NCBI RefSeq assembly: GCF_022965805.1
Contig: NC_133104.1
Span: forward strand, 36,500,682 to 36,564,681
Source of the DNA: Primulina eburnea
Taxonomy: Eukaryota > Streptophyta > Magnoliopsida > Lamiales > Gesneriaceae
Length of the DNA stretch: 64,000 nucleotides
Direction: 5' to 3'
In this document: positions 56,411-64,000 of the stretch, piece by piece
How the letters are laid out: each line of letters starts with the position of its first letter
Position numbering within the stretch: position 1 is the first letter of the stretch
The notes under the pieces: model-generated
Database searches by the model: none
Seen by the model: the letters and a program-made list of their open reading frames with translations, nothing else
What the model was told of the DNA's origin: nothing
Made by a program: the position numbers and the translations under genes

Positions 56411-57601
56411 TTAAGCATAATACTGTTTTAAATTAAATACATTCCAAGGTCTCTTGAGGGAACGCCCTTGTGCATCTTCTAAATAGAAAGATCCCGAACT
56501 GACTTTTCGAGTAATCTTGTAAGGTCCTTCCCACCTGGCTTCTAACTTTCCGACTTCCCCAGCAGGATTGACCTTTTTCATGACGAGATCTCCTATTTGG
56601 AAATTTCGGATCCGGACCCTTTTGTTATATGATTTCATAATCCGATTCTTATATGCTTCCATTCGGATGCATGCTCGATCTCTCTTTTCTTCTATCAGAT
56701 CCAATTCCATAGCCCTGGCCTGATCATTGCTGCTTGGGTAAGCTTCTACCCGAGAAGAAGTCATTCCGATCTCTACGGGAAGGACTGCCTCAGAACCATA
56801 CACTAAGCTGAAAGAAGTTTCTTGAGTAGGTGCCCGGGGAGTAGTCCGATAAGCCCAGAGAACACTAGGCAATTCTTCCACCCAATCTTTTCCTTTACCT
56901 TGTAATCTGGTCTTTAGTGCTTGCACAATGATTCTATTGACAACCTCTGTTTGACCGTTAGCTTGTGGATATGCAACAGAGGTAAAAGATTGAATAATCT
57001 TCATTTCCTGGCACCACAACATAATTTCTTTGCCCTGGAATTGTCTGCCATTGTCCGAGATTAGTCTTCTGGGCACCCCAAATCGGCATACAATATTCTT
57101 CCACAGAAATTTCAACACTTCCTGCTCGGTAATTCGGGCTAAGGGCTCGGCTTCAACCCACTTGGAAAAGTAATCCACTGCTACTAATAAAAATTTCTTC
57201 TGAGCCCGAGCAGTTGGGAAGGGACCCACAATATCCATACCCCATTGATCGAAAGGGCAAGATGCCCAGATGGGCTTCATGAGAGTGGCCGGGCTGTGCT
57301 TAAAATTTGCGTGATGTTGACAGCTCTGACAAGCTTGAACTATCTGGGTGGCATCTCGGTTAAGAGTTGGCCACCAAAACCCGGCAAGCATGGTTTTTCG
57401 AGCTAGAGACATTCCTCCAAGGTGCTCTGCGCAGCATCCTTCATGAATCTCCCGGAGTACATAATCTACCTCCTCTTCAGGTAAGCATTTTAAGAGAGGC
57501 CCCTGGAATGATCTTTTATACAAGATTGAGTTTAAGAAAACAAACCTGGAAGCCTGTCTCTTAATCTTCTGGGCTTGACCTCTGTCCTCGGGTAGTGCAC
57601 C
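56411..57601 (-). CDS. Tat element integrase
   Basis: The integrase inserts the cDNA into chromosomal DNA. The open frame can be followed upstream to about 57601 (ALPEDRGQAQKIKRQASRF, VFLNSILYKRSFQGPLL), with no ATG at its start, so it was the C-terminal part of a gag-pol polyprotein. An HHCC zinc finger (EIHEGCCAEHLGG ... CQSCQHH) precedes the DDE core: WGMDIVGPF with Asp, LISDNGRQF with Asp, NGQTEVVNR with Glu. A typical C-terminal domain follows (NFQIGDLVMKKVNP, GKLEARWEGPYKI). The preceding frame ends with VHYPRTEVKPRRLRD, which is the same DNA read one base off. Restoring continuity would need one base in the A-run at about 57602-57605. Whether the frameshift is real, an assembly error or bypassed by ribosomal frameshifting is open. 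Confidence 0.93.
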   Translation of the reverse strand, partial: GALPEDRGQAQKIKRQASRFVFLNSILYKRSFQGPLLKCLPEEEVDYVLREIHEGCCAEHLGGMSLARKTMLAGFWWPTLNRDATQIVQACQSCQHHANFKHSPATLMKPIWASCPFDQWGMDIVGPFPTARAQKKFLLVAVDYFSKWVEAEPLARITEQEVLKFLWKNIVCRFGVPRRLISDNGRQFQGKEIMLWCQEMKIIQSFTSVAYPQANGQTEVVNRIIVQALKTRLQGKGKDWVEELPSVLWAYRTTPRAPTQETSFSLVYGSEAVLPVEIGMTSSRVEAYPSSNDQARAMELDLIEEKRDRACIRMEAYKNRIMKSYNKRVRIRNFQIGDLVMKKVNPAGEVGKLEARWEGPYKITRKVSSGSFYLEDAQGRSLKRPWNVFNLKQYYA

Positions 57602-60600
57602 TTTTCAATAAATCTGATTAAGGGCGTCATCCAAGAGTTTTCTGGATCGGGGGCTCTTCCTTCGTCGGTCGAGAGGATCAAACGGGAGACGTGCAACACT
57701 TCTCGGGTACTTACTTCACTTAGGGAGGCAGCCATTTTTGCCAGAATATCCGCCTCGCTGTTCTCCTCTCGGGGTATCTGTTCGATACTCCAATCCGAAA
57801 AGCCCTCCGCTCGTGTTTTGATAAGCTGTAAATATTTCAGCATCCTGTCATCTTTGGCTTCGTAGACACCCCTTATCTGCTGAGTGACAAGCTGTGAATC
57901 AGAATATATAATTATTCGGGAAGCCCCGACTTCCCGAGCAGCTCGAATTCCAGCTAGCACAGCCTCGTACTCGGCCTCATTATTAGTTACTCGGGAATCA
58001 ATCCTTATTGCCAATTTGATTTTTTCTCCCGGGGGAGATATCATCACGACTCCTACTCCGCACCCTGCCAGGCTAGACGCCCCATCTACAAAAACTCTCC
58101 ACACTTCCTCTTCACTGGGCTGGATCATCTCAGACAAGAAGTCTGACAAAGCTTGTGCCTTGATAGCCACTCGTGGTTTATATTCGATATCGTACTCCCC
58201 CAATTCCACAGTCCACTTAATCATTCGCCCAGATACCTCAGCATGAGTCATGATTTTACCAAGAGGGCTGTTGGTAAGAACCACTATTTGATGTGATAAG
58301 AAGTACGGTCTTAGCTTCCGGGAAGTTACGATTAAAGCCAATGCAATCTTCTCTACCTCTGTATACCGGAGTTCGGGCCCTCTTAGAGCGTGGCTGACGT
58401 AATAAATAGGCTTCTGATCAGAGCCTTCCTCTTTGATCAACACTGAACTGACAGCATGCTCTGTAGAGGATAAATATAGGAATAATTTTTCCCCGGGCTC
58501 GGGCTTTACTAATACCGGGAGCTCTGCAAGATGGGCTTTCAAGTCCTGGAAGGCTTGTTCACATTTATCGTTCCACCCGAATTGCTGGGCCTTTCTCAAG
58601 ATTTGAAAGAAAGGATAACTTCGGTGTGCTGATCGGGATATAAATCGAGAAAGGGAAGCAATCCTTCCTGTCAGTTTTTGTACTTCTTTTACAGATTGGG
58701 GGGAAGGCATACATAAGACAGACTTCACCTTCTCTGGATTTACCTCAATTCCCCGATCTGTGACCATGAATCCCAAGAATTTGCCACTCTTTACGCCAAA
58801 AATACATTTGGCCGGGTTAAGCTTGATCCCATATTGCATGAGGGTGGCAAAAGTTTCCTCCAGATCATCAATAAAAGTAGTGACCTCCCGGGTCTTGCTT
58901 AAGATATCATCCACATAGACCTCTACGTTCCGCCCCAGCTGCTTCTCGAATACTTTATCCATAAGACGCTGATAGGTGGCCCCTGCATTTTTCAACCCGA
59001 AAGGCATTACAACATAACAAAATGTACCTCCCGAGGTGACGAAACTGGCCTTATCTTGATCTTTTTTGGCCAGGGGAATTTGATGATACCCCTGGTACGC
59101 ATCCATAAAGCTCAGCAGCTCATAACCAGAAGTGGAATCTACCAGCTGGTCAATCCGGGGCAGTGGATAATGATCTTTGGGGCATGCTTTGTTTAGATCA
59201 CGAAAATCTACGCACATGCGCCATTTGCCAGTGGATTTAGGTACTAAAACCACATTGGAAAGCCACGTAGGGAATTGAATCTCCCGAATGTGCCCTGCCT
59301 TCAGGAGCTCCTTTATTTGTTCGGATATGACCCTGTCCTTTTCAGGACCAAAATGCCTCTTTTTTTGCTTCACGGGGTGAGATCCCGGGATGATGTTCAA
59401 ATGATGCTCCGATATAAGGGGAGAAATCCCCGTAAGCTCCTGCTGGGACCAGGCAAATACGTGAATGTTAGTTTTTAAACACTTAATTAAACTTACCCGG
59501 GTGGTCATGCTGAGATCCCGAGCCACCCGGATTTGCTGTCCCGGCCCCACTTCCACCGCCTCCTGCTCTTCTTCTGCCACAAAGTGGATCTCCCCTTCCT
59601 CCACTATTCTTTCTCCTGTCCTAACTCTCTTCCCCTCCCTCTTAAATCTGCTCCGATCCGCCCGGACCGCTTCTACATAACACTTTCGAGAAGAGGGTTG
59701 ATCTCCCCGAACTTCTCCTACCCTTGCTCCCACAGGAAATTTTATTTTCTGGTGGTAGGTAGACGCTACAGCCCTTAACTCATTCATAGCCGGCCTCCCC
59801 AGGATAATGTTATATGATGACGGGGAGTTCACCACAGTGAAAGAAGTCATCACTGTTTTCTTTAGATCGTGAGAGCCCAGAGTCAGCGGCAAAATAATCT
59901 CCCCCTCTGGATAAACCATGTGTCCGGCGAAACCAAAAAGAGCAGTTTCCACTGTTTCCAGATGATAGCCCTGTAAGTCCATCTGCTCAAAAGCATCTTG
60001 GAAAATTACATTCACAGAACTGCCTGAATCTACGAAAACCCGCAGAATGTCATAATTCGCCACCCGGGCTTGGATCACCAAGGCATCGTTGTGGGGTAGA
60101 TTCACCCCTTTCAGGTCTTCCGGGCCGAAACTGATGACTGCCTCATTGCCCCTCATTCCTTCCACCTCCAAGCACTCTTTCCTACTTCTTGACTTCCTTG
60201 CCCGATTGGAGTCTCCGTCAGTAGAGCCTCCGGATATCATTTTAATTGTCCCTACAACGGGGGGTGACTTCTTTCTCTGCTCAGGTTCAGGCCCCCTTCT
60301 TCTTCCGGGCTCGGTTCTAGAGTTGTTTCTCACACCTCCTCTCTGAGAACTAGATCCGGGCTGTCGGGATGCCCACGGCGGCACCCTAGACATTTGAGTA
60401 TTGATAGTGGGTTTTGGGAAGGAAGGCGCAACATAATTTCCCTTTAGAACTTTGCAATCCTCAGTATTATGATAGCCTAATTTGTGAAGCGCACAAAATC
60501 CTGTCTTCTCTGGCCGAGCCAGTTGATGATCCGGAGCTAAATCCCTACTACACTCCTGCACCTCCCTCTCTCGGGCAATCTTCAGAGGCACATGATGAGA

Positions 60601-61626
60601 GAAATGCCCTGGATTGCCCCTCTTCTGTCCTCTCTCCTCGGGTTTGGATACCCGGTCTCCCCTTTCTTTCCTCACTGCTTCCCTCTTCTGTTTCTGGGCT
60701 TCCTCCATATTTATGTACTTCTCTGCCCGGGATAACAGATCCTCAAAATCCCCGGGCACTTTTTTGGTTAGCGATTTAAAGAATTCACCCTCTCTCAGAC
60801 CCTGGGTGAAGGCAGTAGTCTTGGTCTCGGTGGCACAAGATGGGACGTCTAGAGCCACTCTGTTGAACCTTTTGATGTAAGCCCGCAAACTCTCCTCGGG
60901 ACTCTGCTTCACCTCAAAAAGACTAAAAGCAGTCTTTTTGTACTTCTTGCTGCTACTGAAATGGTGTAAAAACACCCTCTGGAAATCCTGAAAGGAGTTA
61001 ATACTCTGGGATGCCAGGCCTTCGAACCACCTCTGAGCTGAATCCACCAACGTCGTTAGGAATACTTTACACTTAATTCGGTCAGTGTAGCAATGCAACA
61101 TGGCCGTATTTTCAAATCTGGCCAAGTGTTCCTCTGGGTCAGCGTTGCCATCATAATCTTTTACTTTGGCGGACTTGAAATTCCCGGGAAGAGGTTCCCG
61201 GACTATGATGTCTGCAAACGGACATCCTCTCAAGATTGTTCGGGCAACGCTTCGTTCTTCCAACTGTCCTTCGAGGACCTTCATCTTCTGCCGTAAATTT
61301 GACAATTCCTCTGCCATGGTAGGAGATTTGGATCCGGCGCTAGACTCCTCATCTTCCCCTGTTACTTCCTTTTCCCTCCTCTCCTGTTCTTGCTCCTCTT
61401 CATGTCCTTGTTTATCACCCTGTTTATCACCGGGTGGTGTAACAGGTCGAGAGACCTCCTTTCCAGCTGCATATAATGCGACGGCATCAGCCATCATTCT
61501 TTTTAACTCCTCAGGGGTCAGGGTAATGTTTGGCCCAGTATTATTGACATTGGCTTGTCTCGAAGTCTGTCCCCCATCCCCCTGGGCATGAGGATCACCC
61601 TGATCGGTTCTTCTTGTACGAGCCAT
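57532..61626 (-). CDS. Tat element gag-protease-RT-RNase H polyprotein, 1364 aa
   Basis: ATG start 44 bases inside the 5' LTR border. Order: basic/acidic head; gag capsid region (HLARFENTAMLHCYTDRIKC, AQRWFEGLASQSINSFQDF, about 165-320); a CX4H..HX4C-like finger CALHKLGYHNTEDC (about 379) in place of a standard CCHC knuckle; aspartic protease FVDSGSSVNVIF (about 532); reverse transcriptase with WRMCVDFRDLNKACPKDHYP and YVDDILSK (about 904); first RNase H with the usual initial Asp replaced (LYLSSTEHAVSS, about 1052); second, archaeal-type RNase H VFVDGASSLAGCGVG, NNEAEYEAVLAG, YSDSQLV (about 1180-1290). A double RNase H is diagnostic of the Tat clade. There are no internal stops. The last 25 or so codons are out of frame with integrase because of one missing base near 57602. 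Confidence 0.96.
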   Translation of the reverse strand: MARTRRTDQGDPHAQGDGGQTSRQANVNNTGPNITLTPEELKRMMADAVALYAAGKEVSRPVTPPGDKQGDKQGHEEEQEQERREKEVTGEDEESSAGSKSPTMAEELSNLRQKMKVLEGQLEERSVARTILRGCPFADIIVREPLPGNFKSAKVKDYDGNADPEEHLARFENTAMLHCYTDRIKCKVFLTTLVDSAQRWFEGLASQSINSFQDFQRVFLHHFSSSKKYKKTAFSLFEVKQSPEESLRAYIKRFNRVALDVPSCATETKTTAFTQGLREGEFFKSLTKKVPGDFEDLLSRAEKYINMEEAQKQKREAVRKERGDRVSKPEERGQKRGNPGHFSHHVPLKIAREREVQECSRDLAPDHQLARPEKTGFCALHKLGYHNTEDCKVLKGNYVAPSFPKPTINTQMSRVPPWASRQPGSSSQRGGVRNNSRTEPGRRRGPEPEQRKKSPPVVGTIKMISGGSTDGDSNRARKSRSRKECLEVEGMRGNEAVISFGPEDLKGVNLPHNDALVIQARVANYDILRVFVDSGSSVNVIFQDAFEQMDLQGYHLETVETALFGFAGHMVYPEGEIILPLTLGSHDLKKTVMTSFTVVNSPSSYNIILGRPAMNELRAVASTYHQKIKFPVGARVGEVRGDQPSSRKCYVEAVRADRSRFKREGKRVRTGERIVEEGEIHFVAEEEQEAVEVGPGQQIRVARDLSMTTRVSLIKCLKTNIHVFAWSQQELTGISPLISEHHLNIIPGSHPVKQKKRHFGPEKDRVISEQIKELLKAGHIREIQFPTWLSNVVLVPKSTGKWRMCVDFRDLNKACPKDHYPLPRIDQLVDSTSGYELLSFMDAYQGYHQIPLAKKDQDKASFVTSGGTFCYVVMPFGLKNAGATYQRLMDKVFEKQLGRNVEVYVDDILSKTREVTTFIDDLEETFATLMQYGIKLNPAKCIFGVKSGKFLGFMVTDRGIEVNPEKVKSVLCMPSPQSVKEVQKLTGRIASLSRFISRSAHRSYPFFQILRKAQQFGWNDKCEQAFQDLKAHLAELPVLVKPEPGEKLFLYLSSTEHAVSSVLIKEEGSDQKPIYYVSHALRGPELRYTEVEKIALALIVTSRKLRPYFLSHQIVVLTNSPLGKIMTHAEVSGRMIKWTVELGEYDIEYKPRVAIKAQALSDFLSEMIQPSEEEVWRVFVDGASSLAGCGVGVVMISPPGEKIKLAIRIDSRVTNNEAEYEAVLAGIRAAREVGASRIIIYSDSQLVTQQIRGVYEAKDDRMLKYLQLIKTRAEGFSDWSIEQIPREENSEADILAKMAASLSEVSTREVLHVSRLILSTDEGRAPDPENSWMTPLIRFIEKVHYPRTEVKPRRLRDRLPGLFS

Positions 61627-61652
61627 ATCAACGTCTTGAATTCAGTATATTT

Positions 61653-61669
61653 CCCACAGACGGCGCCAA
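61653..61669 (-). other. Primer-binding site of the Tat element
   Basis: On the minus strand TTGGCGCCGTCTGTGGG directly follows the 5' LTR end. TGGCGCC... sites are typical for Tat/Athila elements. Confidence 0.9.
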
Positions 61670-62343
61670 TGATGCGATCCAGGCGAAATAGATGAGCAGG
61701 GTCGGGTGCTCCACCGGATCGAATCAAGTATTTGTAGTGTTGTTTAGGAAAATGAACAAGGTATATGGCTTCAATCTTGACCTGCAAACAAGAAGATGAA
61801 CTCGTGAATGGGCGCCGGAGGGGTGTCCGACGTGACCACTCCGATGATTAAATCAGCAGGCAAAGAAGAAATTAAGCAATATATATGCGAATATATGTGA
61901 ACAATACTTTTTAGTTCAAAGAGTCTCTCTTTTAAATGAATTTAATACCTGCTATTTATAGGGGAGGAATGAGTAGTTTCCTCGATTTCCGTGACATCTA
62001 CTAAGTCGGTTTACCTTCCTAGCTTCTGATGACTTCTCGGACACTCCAAGCCCAAGTTGCTCTGGCAGATTAGATGGCATGTAATGATTATACTCAAGTG
62101 TGGCTCACTTGTCGAGGTAACGCTATTTTCGAGGTTGCCAAAGTGGATATGCAACTGGGAAACACTACCCGGTCAGGGGAGAAGCACCCGACCAACTCTA
62201 TGAGAGCCCGGGTAAATAATAAAGAATTGCGTACAACACCAATCCATCCGGGAAGAGGAGTTATACCATCCGGGAAGAGGAGTTATACCCGGATACTCCT
62301 GAAATCGACCCTGACTATGACCCGGATCCTACTAGGGGTATCA
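61670..62343 (-). repeat. 5' LTR of the Tat element
   Basis: 674 bp, TG...CA ends, partner of 50145-50818 with no difference noticed. Adjacent to the primer-binding site and followed by the CTGAC duplication at 62344-62348. Confidence 0.97.
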
Positions 62344-62440
62344 CTGACATCCAAAACCGTCGAAGTTGGCTGAGAGACACCACGACGCGGAAGTCGGCAT
62401 CCAAATCTGTCAAAGTTGGCAAAGACACCTCGACTTGAAT
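62344..62440 (+). repeat. 50-bp minisatellite, right part
   Basis: The remainder of unit 2 and all of unit 3 (GTCGGCATCCAAATCTGTCA, AAAGTTGGCAAAGACAC). This is the other half of the array that begins at 50090. Confidence 0.8.
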
Positions 62441-62584
62441 ACTCACATCCAAAGATCACATCTGTCATACGTTCATCACATATCATTAAATTTTTTTACA
62501 GTTTCTTTCTTAAAACTTTGAGAATATTCTGTCCAATTTTTAAAATTTACACACACATCCTAAAATCTTTTAAACTACACATAG

Positions 62585-62945
62585 AGCACGTTTGGTATCA
62601 AAAGTTTTTTGATTAAAAAAGTGATTTTTTAAGTTGGCTTTTAAAAGTGTTTTTTTTAAGTAAAAGTTGTGTTAATATTGTGTTTGGATGAATAGATAAA
62701 AAGCACTTTTTAAATTAATAAATGTGTTTGGATACATATCATTAAAGTGCTTTTTTAACTCATTAATTTATATATATATATATTTTATAACGGATTTCTA
62801 AACAAATGTGATGTATAAATATAAATAATTAAATTCATACCAAAACAATAAAATATTGAAATCTTAAAAACTATAAAAATAATTGTTAATAACAATGGTT
62901 AATGTTTACATTCTACTTTAATTTATTTAAATAAAAACTAATAGT
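62585..62945. other. 3' flank of the Harbinger relic, possible transposon end
   Basis: GAGCACGTTTGGTATCAAAAG at 62585 resembles the terminal repeat of PIF/Harbinger or MITE elements (GTTTGG). TTTTTAA-rich sequence and CATTTGG/GTTTGGAT words follow. It may be the end of the element whose transposase relic starts at 62946; a TTA/TAA duplication is not visible. Confidence 0.4.
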
Positions 62946-64000
62946 TCAATGTCGACCTTGTATTGGCAGTGAATTTCTTATGTCATCTCTCAATTCTTTC
63001 ATTTCCGTAATATTTTCTTGTGTTGGCTCTTGCCATCTCGTACCTCTGTCATGGACATAAACATTTTCACCATCTTGCTCGATTTCTTGTAAATCATCAA
63101 TATTTTCGAGTTGTTCAAGAATATCTCCAGCCGCATCATATCATCTTATGAAATTGTGTAAAGCAAAACATGTCACTATAATTTTAAATTGATTATCTAG
63201 ACAAAATGTGAGTATATTTTGTAATACCTTCCATCATGCTTTGCACACTCCAAATGTTCTTTCAATAACCGTCCTTAAACTGGAATGATGATAATTAAAT
63301 ACTTCGTTTTTTATCTGAACTTTGGAGCCAATCGAAATTGAGGTAAATGATATCTAGTATCTTTATACGGTCATAAAGCCTTTGAAAGTAGGATAACCTG
63401 CATCAACTAAATAATATTTACCTGCAAAAAATAAGAGTTAAAGTGTAAATATTTATCTAACAATTATTTAAAAAAACATATAAGATATATTAATATCAAA
63501 CCTTCAGGTAGGAGTGGAAAATGCAATCTCTCTCTGCACATAGCCTCTTTAAAAATTTTAGAATCATGAGCAGAACCTTCCCAACCAGCCCATACAAAAG
63601 TAAAGCACATGTCGAAGTCGCATACAGCCATAACATTTGTTGAAGTATACCCTTTTCTTCCAATGAAATCTATTTGCTTGCTAGGCGGAACACGAATGCA
63701 TATATGTGTGCCATCAATAGCCCCTATACAATCTTTAAAATAAGGCCAATATCTTTTGTCATTCTTAATATATTCAAGGACATCTGTAAAATTAAGATCG
63801 ATAGGTTTGATGATATCTCTCGACAACTTCCATATGGACTCTAAAACGATGTGAAACTGTCTTGAAACAGTTTCCCCTGAGTGTTGAAAACGCTCTTGAA
63901 CATTTCTAACTGAAGCAGGTTGACCCATCATGTACAAAAATAATCCCACCTTTTCATAGATATCAACTCCTTTTGTTGGCTGTAAGCTATATTTTTGGAG
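62946..64000 (-). pseudogene. PIF/Harbinger transposase (HARBI1-like) pseudogene, runs off the window
   Basis: DDE transposase of the PIF/Harbinger superfamily. The first visible exon (about 63501-64000) is open and shows YEKVGLFLYMMGQPASVRNV, FKDCIGAIDGTHICIRVP (first Asp) and RKGYTSTNVMAVCDFDM. After a short intron the next part reads KYYLVDAGYPTFKGFM (second Asp), [13 protein letters not shown] (catalytic Glu) and ALHNFIR, ending NSLPIQGRH and a stop at 62946-62948. This second part has a frameshift or stop after GFMTV, a TGA at the Arg of CKARW, and another stop after NFIR, so it cannot make the full enzyme. The N-terminal part lies outside the window. Confidence 0.85.

Larger units (their letters stand above)
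50145..62343 (-). mobile_element. Ty3/gypsy Tat-type retrotransposon with antisense genes, TSD CTGAC
   Basis: 12,199 bp, bounded by two 674-bp LTRs that look identical by eye and by a perfect 5-bp duplication CTGAC (50140-50144 and 62344-62348). Sense is the minus strand. The primer-binding site TGGCGCCGTCTGTGGGA adjoins the 5' LTR, gag starts 44 bases after it, and a purine tract AGGGATGGGTGG adjoins the 3' LTR. The order gag-PR-RT-RNase H-archaeal-type RNase H-INT, followed by a long 3' region with plus-strand ORFs, is characteristic of the Tat clade. Identical LTRs plus open frames suggest very recent transposition; one frameshift before integrase may prevent autonomy. Confidence 0.96.

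Noticed and set aside
57884..61591. Several plus-strand ORFs of 65-141 codons opposite gag-pol
   Set aside because: They lie antisense to strongly conserved protease/RT/RNase H coding sequence and show no motifs or own promoters; they are shadows.

Overview
This is a eudicot plant nuclear window. It has intron-rich plant genes with GT-AG introns, plant-only families (CIPK kinase, non-specific phospholipase C, PPR, plant mobile domain) and a dense mix of plant LTR retrotransposons and DNA transposons. The repeat flavour suggests an asterid, perhaps Lamiales, but that is only an inference.

Only three cellular genes look intact. (1) A 14-exon CBL-interacting protein kinase on the minus strand (5532-9291; 440 aa after splicing). 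(2) A 4-exon secreted non-specific phospholipase C of the NPC2 type on the plus strand (28030-30858; 518 aa). (3) An intronless C2-domain protein on the minus strand (31052-32269; 405 aa). A broken PPR gene starts the window, and a decaying PIF/Harbinger transposase runs off its end. A 49-codon reading frame at 44953-45102 is an unproven small gene.

Most of the rest is layered transposons, and several boundaries can be set to the base by target-site duplications (TSDs). 855-4728: terminal-inverted-repeat element with hairpin-array ends and a plant-mobile-domain ORF, lying against the PPR pseudogene. 12746-16493: CACTA element (TSD CTT) carrying a captured, mutated histone H3 gene; it sits inside an older Athila/Tat-like relic. 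21334-23711, 24395-27070 and 46040-47994: solo LTRs with TSDs CATGG, AGATC and TGTA(C/T). 35187-41702: complete Ty1/copia element (TSD GATGC) with two frameshifts. 50145-62343: 12.2 kb Ty3/gypsy element of the Tat type (TSD CTGAC).

The Tat-type element is the most striking object. Its two 674-bp LTRs appear identical, so it inserted recently. On the minus strand it has a 1364-codon gag-protease-RT-RNase H frame and an integrase frame, separated by what looks like one lost base. Its other third carries three transcription units on the opposite strand, each with its own TATA box. Two encode small proteins that look like diverged duplicates of each other. The third is a three-exon spliced gene for a 685-aa protein with a gypsy-associated Transposase_28-like region and a coiled coil. 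Six near-identical 100-bp tandem repeats lie where the sense and antisense units converge.

A second theme is short GC-rich palindromic or paired motifs. Arrays built on a GCGC...CCG...GCGGT core occur inside LTR-type sequences at about 11.6, 12.5, 23.4 and 46.3 kb, and a different CCCGCC/GGCGGG hairpin array makes up the terminal repeats of the element at 855-4728.
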